Positions 56,424-64,000 of a stretch of 64,000 bases of DNA are shown one piece after another (within the stretch, counting starts at the first letter, position 1; every line of letters begins with the position of its first letter). Made by a program: the position numbers and the translations under genes. The notes beneath the pieces are model-generated. The model did not search any database and was not told the origin of the DNA. It worked only from the letters and a program-made list of their open reading frames with translations. Source of the stretch: Limnohabitans sp. G3-2 (GTDB taxonomy: Bacteria; Pseudomonadota; Gammaproteobacteria; Burkholderiales; Burkholderiaceae_C). Location: assembly GCF_002778275.1 (NCBI RefSeq), contig NZ_NESG01000006.1, positions 1 to 64,000 of the forward strand. The letters are read 5' to 3'.

Positions 56424-57075
56424 CTTCGGATTCCTCGTCGGGGGTGTGGTCACTTTCGCCGTTGGTCAGCACGCTGCGCACCAGCTTGAACAACTCGCGG
56501 TAAGCACGGCCCTGGCGCGGTGCCAAGCCTTGCGATACCGCCGCATTGGTGACCGGCACGGCGTCTTTGCGGGCCTGGCGCACCAAGGCGCGCAGCTGTT
56601 GGATGTCGGTTTGTGGATAGTGCGCAATCCATTCACCCACCGCCGCATCGTCGGCGATCAGGCGGTCGCGCCAGGCTTCTGCCAGGTGCAGGGCTTGGGT
56701 GTCTTTGGCGCTGCCCAGGCGCTGGATGTCGAGCGCTTCGCGCACGGCTTGAAGGGTTTCGGGGCTGAGCAAACGCATTTGCTTGCCGATGAACTGCATC
56801 TGGCGGCGTTTGCCTTCAAAGTTGGTGATGCGCTTGGCTTCGGCCAGGCCGTCGACCAGTTTGTCGGGCAGGGACAGGCCCTCCATCAGGTCGCGGCGCA
56901 GGGTCAGCAAATCGGTGCCCAGTTCTTGCAGTTCGGTACTTTCGCGCTTGAGTTCGGTGCGGCTGGGGCCATCGAAGCCACCTTTGAGCTCGCGCTTGTA
57001 CTCCAGGTCGAGCTCGCTGCCTTCGGCAACAAACTGACCGCGGACGAAATAGCCTTTTTTGGGTTTACGGGACAT
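56416..57075 (-). CDS. darP: Ribosome-associated protein DarP (YjgA family)
   Basis: This 219-residue helical protein matches the YjgA/DarP family, which assists late 50S subunit maturation. Landmarks are the KRESTELQELGTDLLTL segment, FEGKRRQMQFIGKQMR near 95 and ALVRQARKD near 155. The N-terminal 55 residues are charged (MSRKPKKGYFVRGQ) and the tail is acidic (DEESEDE). It begins at 57075, divergent from pmbA with a roughly 100-bp spacer, and overlaps mog by 8 bp. Confidence 0.9.
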   Translation of the reverse strand: MSRKPKKGYFVRGQFVAEGSELDLEYKRELKGGFDGPSRTELKRESTELQELGTDLLTLRRDLMEGLSLPDKLVDGLAEAKRITNFEGKRRQMQFIGKQMRLLSPETLQAVREALDIQRLGSAKDTQALHLAEAWRDRLIADDAAVGEWIAHYPQTDIQQLRALVRQARKDAVPVTNAAVSQGLAPRQGRAYRELFKLVRSVLTNGESDHTPDEESEDE

Positions 57076-57178
57076 GACTGGGGGAACTCGTTCTCTGGGA
57101 CAGCGCAGGGGCTGGGTGGCAAGTATCATAGCGGCCACTGCGGGCCTGGCGCCCGCCATTTTTTTCGAGACCCCCTGC

Positions 57179-58600
57179 GTGAAAATTTCTGTGAAAAATT
57201 CCGTGACACCCAAGACACCGGCCACCGCCTCCCATGCGCAGCCGCACGATGGCTTCAGCTACTCGCGTGACCATTTTGAAGAGCTGGTCGATATCGCCTT
57301 GCACCACGCCAAAAAACTCGGCGCGACCAACGCCGGGGCCGAGGCGTCTGAAGGTTGCGGCCTGTCGGTCAGTGTACGCAAGGGCGAGCTCGAGAACGTG
57401 GAACGCAACCGCGACAAGTCCTTGGGCGTGACGGTCTATGTGGACCACCGCAGGGGCAATGCCAGCACGTCGGATTTCTCCAAAGCGGCCATTGAGCGCA
57501 CCGTTCAAGCGGCCTATGACATCGCCCGTTTCACAGCCGAAGACCCGACCGCCGGGCTGCCGGATGAGGCCGACATCGAAACCCATCAGCGTGATCTGGA
57601 CCTGTTCCACCCCTGGGCCATCAACAGCGAAGAAGCCGCCCGCATTGCATTGCAATGCGAAGCCGCCGCCCTGAAAACCAGCCGCCGCATCACCAACAGC
57701 GATGGTGCCGCCGTGTCGGCCCAGCAGAGCCATTTTTTCAGTGCCCACACGCACGGCTTTCGAGGCGGTTATGCCAGCTCGCGTCACAGCGTATCGGTCG
57801 CGCCCATTGCCAAGCTGCCCGGTCGCAACGCAGAAATGCAGCGCGATGCTTGGTACACCTCGATGCGCTCTGCCGATGAATTGGCCTCGGTCGAGGCGGT
57901 GGGGCGCTACGCCGCAGAGCGGGCTTTGTCGCGCTTGGGTGCGCGCAAGATCGCCACGACCGAGTGCCCCGTGTTGTTCGAGTCGCCCGTGGCCGCAGGC
58001 TTGTTGGGCGGTTTTGTGCAAGCGGTCAGCGGTGGGGCGCTGTACCGCAAGAGCAGTTTCTTGCTGGACTCCTTGGGTAAAAAAGTGTTCCCCAAGCACA
58101 TCGACATCGAAGAGGACCCGTTTGTGCTGAGGGGCAAAGGCAGCTCACCTTTTGACGACGAGGGCGTGTGCTCGGCGCGTCGTCAGGTGGTCAAAGGTGG
58201 CCGCGTCGAAGGTTATTTTTTGAGCAGCTACTCGGCCCGCAAACTGGGCATGAAGACCACCGGTAACGCGGGCGGCTCCCACAACCTGACGCTGACTTCG
58301 CGCCTGACGCAGTCCACCGACGACTTGGATGCCATGCTGCAAAAGCTGGGCACGGGCCTGTTTGTGATCGAGTTGATGGGGCAGGGCGTGAATTACGTGA
58401 CGGGTGACTATTCGCGCGGGGCCAGTGGGTTTTGGGTCGAAAACGGCCAGATCGCCTACCCGGTGCACGAGATCACCATCGCCGGCAACCTCAAAGACAT
58501 GCTGATGGGCATCGAGGCGGTGGGCTCGGACACCTACAACATGGGGGCCAAATCGACGGGCTCCATTTTGGTCAACCGCATGAAACTGGCCGGCAGTTAA
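57179..58600 (+). CDS. pmbA: TldE/PmbA, partner subunit of the TldD metalloprotease
   Basis: PmbA (TldE) with TldD forms a protease that processes peptides such as microcin precursors and the antitoxin CcdA. The 473-residue chain follows E. coli PmbA along its length: RKGELENVERNRDKSLGVTVY, YSARKLGMKTTGNAGG and ELMGQGVNYVTGDYSRGASG. The C terminus is AGNLKDMLMGIEAVGSD. The metal-binding HExxH of TldD is absent, as expected for TldE. No ATG is available near the start, and GTG at 57179 is used with GTGs at 57191 and 57203 as alternatives. Confidence 0.93.
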   Translation: MKISVKNSVTPKTPATASHAQPHDGFSYSRDHFEELVDIALHHAKKLGATNAGAEASEGCGLSVSVRKGELENVERNRDKSLGVTVYVDHRRGNASTSDFSKAAIERTVQAAYDIARFTAEDPTAGLPDEADIETHQRDLDLFHPWAINSEEAARIALQCEAAALKTSRRITNSDGAAVSAQQSHFFSAHTHGFRGGYASSRHSVSVAPIAKLPGRNAEMQRDAWYTSMRSADELASVEAVGRYAAERALSRLGARKIATTECPVLFESPVAAGLLGGFVQAVSGGALYRKSSFLLDSLGKKVFPKHIDIEEDPFVLRGKGSSPFDDEGVCSARRQVVKGGRVEGYFLSSYSARKLGMKTTGNAGGSHNLTLTSRLTQSTDDLDAMLQKLGTGLFVIELMGQGVNYVTGDYSRGASGFWVENGQIAYPVHEITIAGNLKDMLMGIEAVGSDTYNMGAKSTGSILVNRMKLAGS

Positions 58601-58613
58601 GGCCTGCCGCGCT

Positions 58614-59504
58614 GTGCAGGCTGAACTCTTGGCGGCGTTGGCCGCTTTGTCGTGGGCGGTGGGCAGTTTGTTTTCTGCCGCAGCGTCCAGCCGCATGGGC
58701 GCGTTTGCTTTCACGCGCTGGCGCTTGTTTTTTGCGCTCACCTTGCTGTGGGCGCTGGCGCTGTTCACGGGTCAATGGCGCAGCCTGGACGGCTCGAGCA
58801 TCGGCTGGCTGGCCCTCTCGGGCTTGATTGGCATTTTCATTGGCGACACGGCCCTGTTTGCCTGCATGAACCGGCTGGGGCCTCGCCGCAGTGGCGTGCT
58901 GTTTGCCACGCATGCCATTTTTTCCACCCTGCTGGCCTGGCTGTTTTTGGGTGAAACCCTCTGGGGCTGGACCTTGCTGGGCGGCAGTTTGCTCGTCTCG
59001 GGCGTGATGGTGGCCATCGTGTGGGGCCGACGCGAGAGTGAAACCCATGCGTGGGAGAACACCCAAGGCACTTTGTTGACCGGCGTTTTGTTGGGCTTGC
59101 TGGCCGCCGTGTGCCAGTCGGTGGCCACCTTGATGATCAAACCCTTGATGGCTTCGGGCGTGGATGCCGTGGCGGCGTCCGCTGTGCGCACGAGTGCCAG
59201 CTTTTTGGCACATTTGGCCCTGCTGTGGACGGGGGCTCAGGTGGCGCGGGTGCAAAACCCCTTGAGCGCCAAAACCCTGCTCAACACTTGGGCCAGTGCC
59301 GCAGTGGCCATGGCCCTGGGCATGACCTTGATCTTGCAGGCCTTGCAGACCGGTCAGGCCAATTTGGTGGGCATTTTCTCCTCGCTCACCCCCATCTTGC
59401 TGCTGCCCTTGTTGTGGGGGGTGTACCGCCGCCGCCCGGCTTGGGGCGCCTGGGGAGGGGCGGTGATGGCGGTGGCCGGGGCGGCGCTGATCTTGCAGGC
59501 TTGA
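58614..59504 (+). CDS. DMT-superfamily (EamA-type) transporter
   Basis: This 296-residue inner-membrane protein has ten predicted helices in two EamA repeats. The first repeat ends ATHAIFSTLLAWLFLGETLWG, and the second runs GIFSSLTPILLLPLLWGVYRRRPAWGAW. The GTG start is 13 bp after the pmbA stop, so the genes are probably cotranscribed. EamA carriers export metabolites or amino acids. The substrate is unknown. Confidence 0.88.
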   Translation: MQAELLAALAALSWAVGSLFSAAASSRMGAFAFTRWRLFFALTLLWALALFTGQWRSLDGSSIGWLALSGLIGIFIGDTALFACMNRLGPRRSGVLFATHAIFSTLLAWLFLGETLWGWTLLGGSLLVSGVMVAIVWGRRESETHAWENTQGTLLTGVLLGLLAAVCQSVATLMIKPLMASGVDAVAASAVRTSASFLAHLALLWTGAQVARVQNPLSAKTLLNTWASAAVAMALGMTLILQALQTGQANLVGIFSSLTPILLLPLLWGVYRRRPAWGAWGGAVMAVAGAALILQA

Positions 59505-59517
59505 TGGCCCGGCTGTG

Positions 59518-59979
59518 TCAGCCTGCGAGGGCCGCTTTGACCGCAGCCGACACCTGACCCATGTCGGCCTTGCCGGCCAGTTGGGCCTTCACAGCACCCA
59601 TCACTTTGCCCATGTCGCCTGGGCCCACCTTCTTGCCCATTTCTTCACCCAGCTCGGCCACGATGGCCTGCACGGCGGCGCTGACTTCTTCGGCCGACAT
59701 GCGCGCGGGCAGGTAGGCCAGCAGCACGGCCATTTCGGCCTTTTCTTTGTCGGCCAGGTCCTGGCGAGCGGCTTGTTCAAATGCCGCGATCGAGTCTTTG
59801 CGCTGTTTGATCAACTTGTCGACGATGGCCACGACGGCCACATCGTCGAGTTCAATGCGCTCGTCCACTTCCTTTTGCTTCATGGCCGACAGCAGCAAGC
59901 GGATGGTGCCCAGACGCTCGGCGTCTTTGGCCCGCATGGCGTTCTTCATGTCTTCGGTGATCTGGTCTTTCAGGCTCAT
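59518..59979 (-). CDS. yqeY: GatB/YqeY domain protein
   Basis: This 153-residue helical protein has the YqeY domain, the C-terminal tail domain of the tRNA amidotransferase GatB in free form. Motifs are MSLKDQITEDMKNAMRAKD, LLLSAMKQKEVDER and YLPARMSAEEV. It follows rpsU on the minus strand, as in many betaproteobacteria. The usual next gene, dnaG, is absent, and the gene instead converges on the DMT carrier. Confidence 0.92.
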   Translation of the reverse strand: MSLKDQITEDMKNAMRAKDAERLGTIRLLLSAMKQKEVDERIELDDVAVVAIVDKLIKQRKDSIAAFEQAARQDLADKEKAEMAVLLAYLPARMSAEEVSAAVQAIVAELGEEMGKKVGPGDMGKVMGAVKAQLAGKADMGQVSAAVKAALAG

Positions 59980-60022
59980 GGGAGGCTCCTGGTGGGTGAC
60001 AAAGAGGGGGGTAGAAACAACA

Positions 60023-60052
60023 AAGCCCGCCTGAGCGTCCTCCAGCGGGCTT
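60023..60052 (-). terminator. Terminator/attenuator between rpsU and yqeY
   Basis: An 8-bp stem (AAGCCCGC with GCGGGCTT, 14-nt loop) is followed on the minus strand by TGTTGTTT. It lies between the rpsU stop and yqeY start and would keep S21 mRNA above yqeY mRNA. Confidence 0.6.
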
Positions 60053-60088
60053 GTTTGCAGACCTTTTCAGGTCATACAAAACAGAAGA

Positions 60089-60301
60089 TCAATACATCTT
60101 CTTGGGCAACTGCATGCTGCGCACACGCTTGTAGTGGCGCTTGACAGCGGCCGATTTCTTGCGCTTGCGCTCGGTCGTTGGCTTTTCGTAGAACTCGCGG
60201 GCACGCAGGTCGGTCAGCAGGCCGAGTTTTTCGATGGTGCGCTTGAAGCGACGCAGGGCAACGTCAAACGGCTCGTTTTCTTTCACGCGGATGGTGGTCA
60301 T
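60089..60301 (-). CDS. rpsU: 30S ribosomal protein S21 (bS21)
   Basis: This 70-residue basic ribosomal protein begins [21 protein letters not shown], with the later [20 protein letters not shown] typical of S21. The ATG at 60301 gives the standard length. It begins the rpsU-yqeY pair, and its promoter should lie in the roughly 180-bp spacer before it, in which I see no other gene. Confidence 0.96.
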   Translation of the reverse strand: MTTIRVKENEPFDVALRRFKRTIEKLGLLTDLRAREFYEKPTTERKRKKSAAVKRHYKRVRSMQLPKKMY

Positions 60302-60483
60302 TGAATCAAATTTTCCAAAAATGTGCCGGCTGCGCAAACAAGGGAGATCGGGCCCTTGAAAGCCAGTTTCGGCGGTTCCCCGTCACGAACTAGTATTTGG
60401 CAGACGGGGGATTTGCCAGCAAAGCCTGAGATTATAGCGCCTGTAAACCGCTTGCGGGCCTGATGTCGGTGATCCCGGTGGAT

Positions 60484-61701
60484 CTAATGGGCTGCGGTGG
60501 GCAATGCCTGGGCGCAAGCATGGCCGCTGGCCCACGCCCACTGAAAGTTGTAGCCGCCCAGCCAGCCGGTCACGTCGACCACCTCGCCAATGAAGTAAAG
60601 GCCGGGCTGTTTGGACTCCATGGTCTGAGAGGACAGGTCGCGCGTGTCGACCCCGCCCAGCGTCACCTCGGCTTTTTTGTAGCCTTCGCTGCCTGTGGGG
60701 GTGAGCGTCCAGTTGGACAGCGCCTCGGCCAATTTGTTCAGGGCTTTGTCGGGCACTTCGGCCGAGCTGCGTTGCAAAGCCGGGTCCTGACTGACCCAGG
60801 CTTCTGCCAGTCGGCTGGGCACCAAGGTCGCCAGCTCGTTGCCCAGCCGTTTTTTGGAGCGCAGCTTGGCCTCTTGCAAACGTTCGGGCAGGTTCACCTC
60901 GGGCGCTAAATTCAGGCGGATGGGGCTGCCCTCTTGCCAATAGCTTGAAATTTGCAACACGCCCGGGCCTGACAAGCCCCGGTGGGTGAACAGCAGGTCT
61001 TCGTCAAACTGCATGCGGTCTTTTTTCTCGCCGGTGCTGATGCCGACGGGCAAGGCCAGGCCTGCCAGTTCGGCATAAGGTGACCAGGCGGCGCCGTCGA
61101 ACGTCAAAGGCACCAAGCCCGCTCGGCGCTCGACCAGGCGCAGCCCAAATTGCGTGGCCACCTCATAACCCCAGCCTGTGGCCCCGATTTTGGGAATGGA
61201 CAAGCCACCCGTGGCCACCACCAGTGAGCGTGTCTGCAACGGGCCTTGTGCCGTGTCCAGTTCATAGCGGCCATCGGCCAAGTGGCGAACGGCTTGCACG
61301 CCACAGCGGCTGCGCAGCGTTACGCCGCCTGCATCGCACTCGGCCAGCAACATCCGGATGATGTCCTCGGCCGAGTGGTCGCAAAACAACTGGCCTTTGT
61401 GCTTTTCGTGAAAGGCAATGCCGTGTTTTTGCACCAAGTCAATGAAGTCCTGCGGCGTGTAACGCGACAGGGCAGAGCGGCAAAAATGCGGGTTTTGGCC
61501 GATGAAGTGTTTTTGCGGTGCCGATGCGTCCAGCAAGCGGTTGGTGAAGTTGCAACGCCCTCCGCCCGAGATGCGGATCTTTTCGGCCAGTTTGTCGCTG
61601 TGGTCGAGCACCAGCACTTTCAGTCCGCGTTGACCTGCGACACCCGCACAAAACAAGCCAGCAGCCCCGGCACCCACGATCACCGCATCCCATGTATTCA
61701 T
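60484..61701 (-). CDS. NAD(P)/FAD-dependent oxidoreductase, HI0933/YhiN family
   Basis: This 405-residue flavoprotein of the HI0933/YhiN family has the dinucleotide motif IVGAGAAGLFCAG at 8-20 and the family signature KIRISGGGRCNFTN near residue 41. The C-terminal GLYFIGEVVDVTGWLGGYNFQWAWASG closes the FAD site. The physiological substrate is unknown across the family. It is the third minus-strand gene upstream of rpsU and lies 43 bp after cobA. Confidence 0.92.
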   Translation of the reverse strand: MNTWDAVIVGAGAAGLFCAGVAGQRGLKVLVLDHSDKLAEKIRISGGGRCNFTNRLLDASAPQKHFIGQNPHFCRSALSRYTPQDFIDLVQKHGIAFHEKHKGQLFCDHSAEDIIRMLLAECDAGGVTLRSRCGVQAVRHLADGRYELDTAQGPLQTRSLVVATGGLSIPKIGATGWGYEVATQFGLRLVERRAGLVPLTFDGAAWSPYAELAGLALPVGISTGEKKDRMQFDEDLLFTHRGLSGPGVLQISSYWQEGSPIRLNLAPEVNLPERLQEAKLRSKKRLGNELATLVPSRLAEAWVSQDPALQRSSAEVPDKALNKLAEALSNWTLTPTGSEGYKKAEVTLGGVDTRDLSSQTMESKQPGLYFIGEVVDVTGWLGGYNFQWAWASGHACAQALPTAAH

Positions 61702-61744
61702 GGGTCAGGAGTGTAAGGGGCGAGCGCCCACAGGGGGCATCAGG

Positions 61745-62530
61745 TCAAGCGATCCGCTGAGCCGCCGTGTGTGGCTCGGCCTTTTGCCAAGCGCGTGCAC
61801 CTTGCACCACATCGCCCACCACGATGATGCAGGGGCTGTGCAGGTCTTGCCCTTGCACCGTAGCCACCAGTTCACCCAGCGTGGTCAGGACTTGGCGCTG
61901 TGTGGGCAAGCTGGCGTTTTGCACCACGGCCACGGGCGTGTGGGCAGGCAGACCGCTTTGCAAGCCCTGGCAGATGTGCGCCAGACTGCTCACGCCCATG
62001 TAGATCACCAGCGTCAGCTTGGCTTGGTGGGCGGTGTGGGCCAGCAGCACCCAGTCGGTGCCGGTGTCACCGGGTTTGGCGTGGCCCGTCACAAACACCA
62101 CGCCGTGCGCGTGCTCGCGGTGCGTCAGCGGCGCGCCCAGACTGCTCATGCCCGCCAGGCCCGAGGTGATGCCGTTGACCACCTCCACCTCAATGCCTGC
62201 GGCACGCAGGTGCTCCAACTCTTCACCGCCCCGGCCAAAGATGAACGGGTCGCCCCCTTTGAGCCGCACGACGTGTTCACCTTCATGCACGGCGGTGATC
62301 ATCAGCTTGTCGATGAAGGCCTGCGGTGTGCTTTTGCAGCCGCCGCGCTTGCCCACATGCACGATGCGTGCGGTGGGCGAGGCATGGGCCAGCACCGCGT
62401 CGTTGACCAGATCGTCCACCAGCAGCACGGTGGCGCTGGCTATCGCGCGGACGGCTTTGAGCGTGAGCAGCTCCGGGTCGCCCGGGCCTGCGCCGACCAG
62501 TGTGCAACGCCCTGGGGTTGGGGTGCTCAT
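61745..62530 (-). CDS. cobA: Uroporphyrinogen-III C-methyltransferase
   Basis: This SAM-dependent enzyme of 261 residues makes precorrin-2 for sirohaem. The tetrapyrrole-methylase signatures are LVGAGPGDPELLTLKA, HVVRLKGGDPFIFGRGGEE and GITSGLAGMSSLGAPLTHR. Its start overlaps the ybiB stop (ATGA), so they are coupled. Stand-alone CobA beside ybiB usually occurs in assimilatory nitrite reductase loci, whose other genes would lie beyond the window edge (inference). Confidence 0.94.
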   Translation of the reverse strand: MSTPTPGRCTLVGAGPGDPELLTLKAVRAIASATVLLVDDLVNDAVLAHASPTARIVHVGKRGGCKSTPQAFIDKLMITAVHEGEHVVRLKGGDPFIFGRGGEELEHLRAAGIEVEVVNGITSGLAGMSSLGAPLTHREHAHGVVFVTGHAKPGDTGTDWVLLAHTAHQAKLTLVIYMGVSSLAHICQGLQSGLPAHTPVAVVQNASLPTQRQVLTTLGELVATVQGQDLHSPCIIVVGDVVQGARAWQKAEPHTAAQRIA

Positions 62531-63450
62531 GCGCTCACCTCGTGCAAGATGTGCTGCACTTGCAGCGCCAAGGGGGCGGGCACGGGCCATTCACCGCGCA
62601 CGACCTGCTGGATGTAGGCCGCCGTGGCCGCAGCGTCGGTGCCGGGCAAATCGGGCATTTGAGCCAAGGCGCCTTCTTGCTGGGCTTGCACGCGCCGGGT
62701 TTGGCCGCTTTTGAAAACGTCCATCGCCGGGGTGCGCCGGGCGTCGGCCACGGGCTCGCCCTCGGTGCCGCGCAGCAGCAGGGCGTGTTGCCCGGTCAGC
62801 GCAAACGTGGCCGACATGGACTGCAAATATTCGGGGTGCGTGTAGCTGCCCACCACCAGCGCTGGGCCATCGCAGGGGTTCATGAGTTTGACGAGGCTGT
62901 GCCCGGGGTTGCGCAGGCCCACCACGCGGCGAACGGAAAGCAGCCGCTCCAGCCCAGTGCTCAAAGTGCCCGTGGGCACAAACACCACTTCGCCTTTTTT
63001 CACCTGGGCCGATGCGCCGCATGCCGCCACACCCAGCTCGGCCAGCACCGCTTGGCTGCTCACCCGCTTGTCTTCGGTGGCCGTGCCGTGCACCACCACC
63101 GCCACACCCTCGCGGGCCAGCATCAGGGCCAGCAAAGGCGTGAGCACAGGCAGTTTGCGTGCGCCGTTGTAGCTGGGCAGCACCACGGTGGGGGCGTGAT
63201 GGGTGTGGACCTTGTTCAGACGTGCGTGGGTGGCGTCCAGAAAACCCGCCATCTCTTCGGGCGTTTCGCCCTTGATGCGCATGGCCAGGCAAAACGCACC
63301 CAGCTCCAGGTCGCTCACTTCTTGGTCGAGGATCTGGCCCATCAAGTCGGCCGCCTGCGCGCGGCCGAGCGCCCGCGCGCCGTCTTTGCCGCGCCCGATG
63401 TCCTTGATGTAGTGCCCGATGCCCATGCCACGCATTGTGGAGGAGTCCAT
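62527..63450 (-). CDS. ybiB: YbiB, glycosyltransferase family 3-like nucleic-acid-binding protein
   Basis: This 307-residue protein is related to anthranilate phosphoribosyltransferase (TrpD2 group). The helical N-terminal domain includes IGHYIKDIGRGKDGARALGRAQA. The alpha/beta domain has VVVHGTATEDKRVSSQAVLAELGV and LMNPCDGPALVVGSYTHPEY. E. coli YbiB binds DNA and lacks TrpD activity. Starts at 63435 and 63426 are also possible. It overlaps cobA by ATGA. Confidence 0.9.
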   Translation of the reverse strand: MDSSTMRGMGIGHYIKDIGRGKDGARALGRAQAADLMGQILDQEVSDLELGAFCLAMRIKGETPEEMAGFLDATHARLNKVHTHHAPTVVLPSYNGARKLPVLTPLLALMLAREGVAVVVHGTATEDKRVSSQAVLAELGVAACGASAQVKKGEVVFVPTGTLSTGLERLLSVRRVVGLRNPGHSLVKLMNPCDGPALVVGSYTHPEYLQSMSATFALTGQHALLLRGTEGEPVADARRTPAMDVFKSGQTRRVQAQQEGALAQMPDLPGTDAAATAAYIQQVVRGEWPVPAPLALQVQHILHEVSA

Positions 63451-63478
63451 CTAACTGCTGGTTATATGGGTATGGGGC

Positions 63479-64000
63479 TCAGGCCGCAGCCATGCCGTGC
63501 TGGCGCTTGAGCGCGTCGCACGCGGGGGATTGCCAAAAAGCCAGCAGCGCACGCATGTCGTCTGGCTGGCTGCAGGTCGCGGCCACCGAGCCCGAGAACG
63601 TGGTGATGATCTCCACCTCGGGTGGCAGGCCGCCCACGATGGTGATGCCCGCCACACCCAGCATTTCGCTCAGCTGCTGAAAGCCCAGCGCCACCTCGCC
63701 TTGGGCCACCAGCGAGCCCACGGGCACACCGGGCTTGGCCTGCACGGTGCGCGGCGCGACGGTCTCGGCAATGCCCCAGGCCTCGAACTGTTTGGCCAGT
63801 TGCACGCCACTCGGACCGGTCGAATAGCCCAAGGTGGGGGCGGCCAGGATGGCGGCCTTGAGCGCCGCTTCGCTCGAGATGTCGGGCACGGGCTGGCCCG
63901 CGGGCACGGCCACCGCCACGCCCGAGCGCACCAGGTCGGCGCGGCTGCCCGCCTGCACATGGCCGCTGGCCAGCAGTTTGTCGATGGCGTCACTGGCCAG
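63479..64000 (-). CDS. ModA-like periplasmic substrate-binding protein (5' part beyond window)
   Basis: This partial gene shows its C-terminal roughly 173 residues, and the reading frame stays open to the window edge. The sequence ASDAIDKLLASGHV...SGVAVAVPAGQPVPDISS, SPSG-VQLAKQF (seen as TGPSGVQLAKQFEAWG) and the terminal ALLAFWQSPACDALKRQ helix match molybdate/tungstate or extracellular solute-binding proteins of the ModA type. It precedes ybiB on the same strand by 28 bp. The ligand is not determinable from this part. Confidence 0.8.
   Translation of the reverse strand: MASDAIDKLLASGHVQAGSRADLVRSGVAVAVPAGQPVPDISSEAALKAAILAAPTLGYSTGPSGVQLAKQFEAWGIAETVAPRTVQAKPGVPVGSLVAQGEVALGFQQLSEMLGVAGITIVGGLPPEVEIITTFSGSVAATCSQPDDMRALLAFWQSPACDALKRQHGMAAA

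Overview
The window is about 60% GC and looks like chromosome from a Comamonadaceae-type betaproteobacterium. The evidence is a pmd/lig-style protocatechuate 4,5-cleavage cluster in the Comamonas gene order, a lysine/alanine-rich RpoD extension, an rpsU-yqeY pair, a cobA-ybiB pair and betaproteobacterial AroE and DarP. The genus cannot be fixed from the sequence alone. No rRNA, tRNA, CRISPR array, transposase or prophage was recognised.

Layout. 0-2 kb: the start of hemE (cut by the window edge) and chrA with a small overlapping upstream gene, all on the minus strand. 2.2-9.5 kb: a GntR/FCD regulator and a tight operon for a vanillate-demethylase-type Rieske oxygenase, a stand-alone ferredoxin, an alpha/beta hydrolase, an NTF2-like protein, a DctP-DctQ-DctM TRAP transporter and an AEC carrier. 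9.5-18.7 kb: a LysR regulator divergent from ligJ-ligK-ligI-ligA-ligB-ligC (pmdEFDABC order), then an MFS carrier, a LigI-like amidohydrolase and a canonical aroE. 18.7-22.1 kb: a CoA-transferase and an acyl-CoA dehydrogenase separated by REP-like repeats. 22.1-29.9 kb: two divergent operons around one palindromic operator. One side encodes a Gfo/Idh/MocA oxidoreductase, an IclR regulator, a KstD-like flavoprotein fused to NIPSNAP and a TIM-barrel isomerase-like protein. The other encodes a second AroE-like enzyme and a second KstD-like flavoprotein. 30-34.7 kb: a branched-chain-type ABC importer, followed by a PcaR/PobR-type IclR gene.

35.6-43.6 kb: a TetR regulator and an apparent quinate/shikimate island. 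It holds a TRAP transporter, a type II dehydroquinase, a third AroE-like dehydrogenase, an HPPD/VOC-like protein, a 3-dehydroshikimate-dehydratase-like TIM barrel and an aldo/keto reductase. 43.7-47.5 kb: a complete 3-hydroxybenzoate-to-gentisate route (6-hydroxylase, gentisate dioxygenase, fumarylpyruvate hydrolase, maleylpyruvate isomerase), divergent from a lone paaZ. 49.8-64 kb: mostly housekeeping genes (YkgJ-like, HD protein, an orphan lipoprotein, rpoD, mog, darP, pmbA, a DMT carrier, yqeY, rpsU, a YhiN-like flavoprotein, cobA, ybiB and part of a substrate-binding protein).

How it fits together (inference). Several upstream routes can converge on protocatechuate: Rieske demethylation or hydroxylation of an imported aromatic, and dehydration of 3-dehydroshikimate made from quinate or shikimate. 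The lig genes then carry protocatechuate to pyruvate and oxaloacetate, while 3-hydroxybenzoate goes separately through gentisate. The least explained part is the 22-30 kb pair of KstD-like flavoproteins beside shikimate-dehydrogenase-like genes. A partial duplication of the rpoD 3' end and terminator around an orphan lipoprotein is the clearest sign of recent rearrangement.
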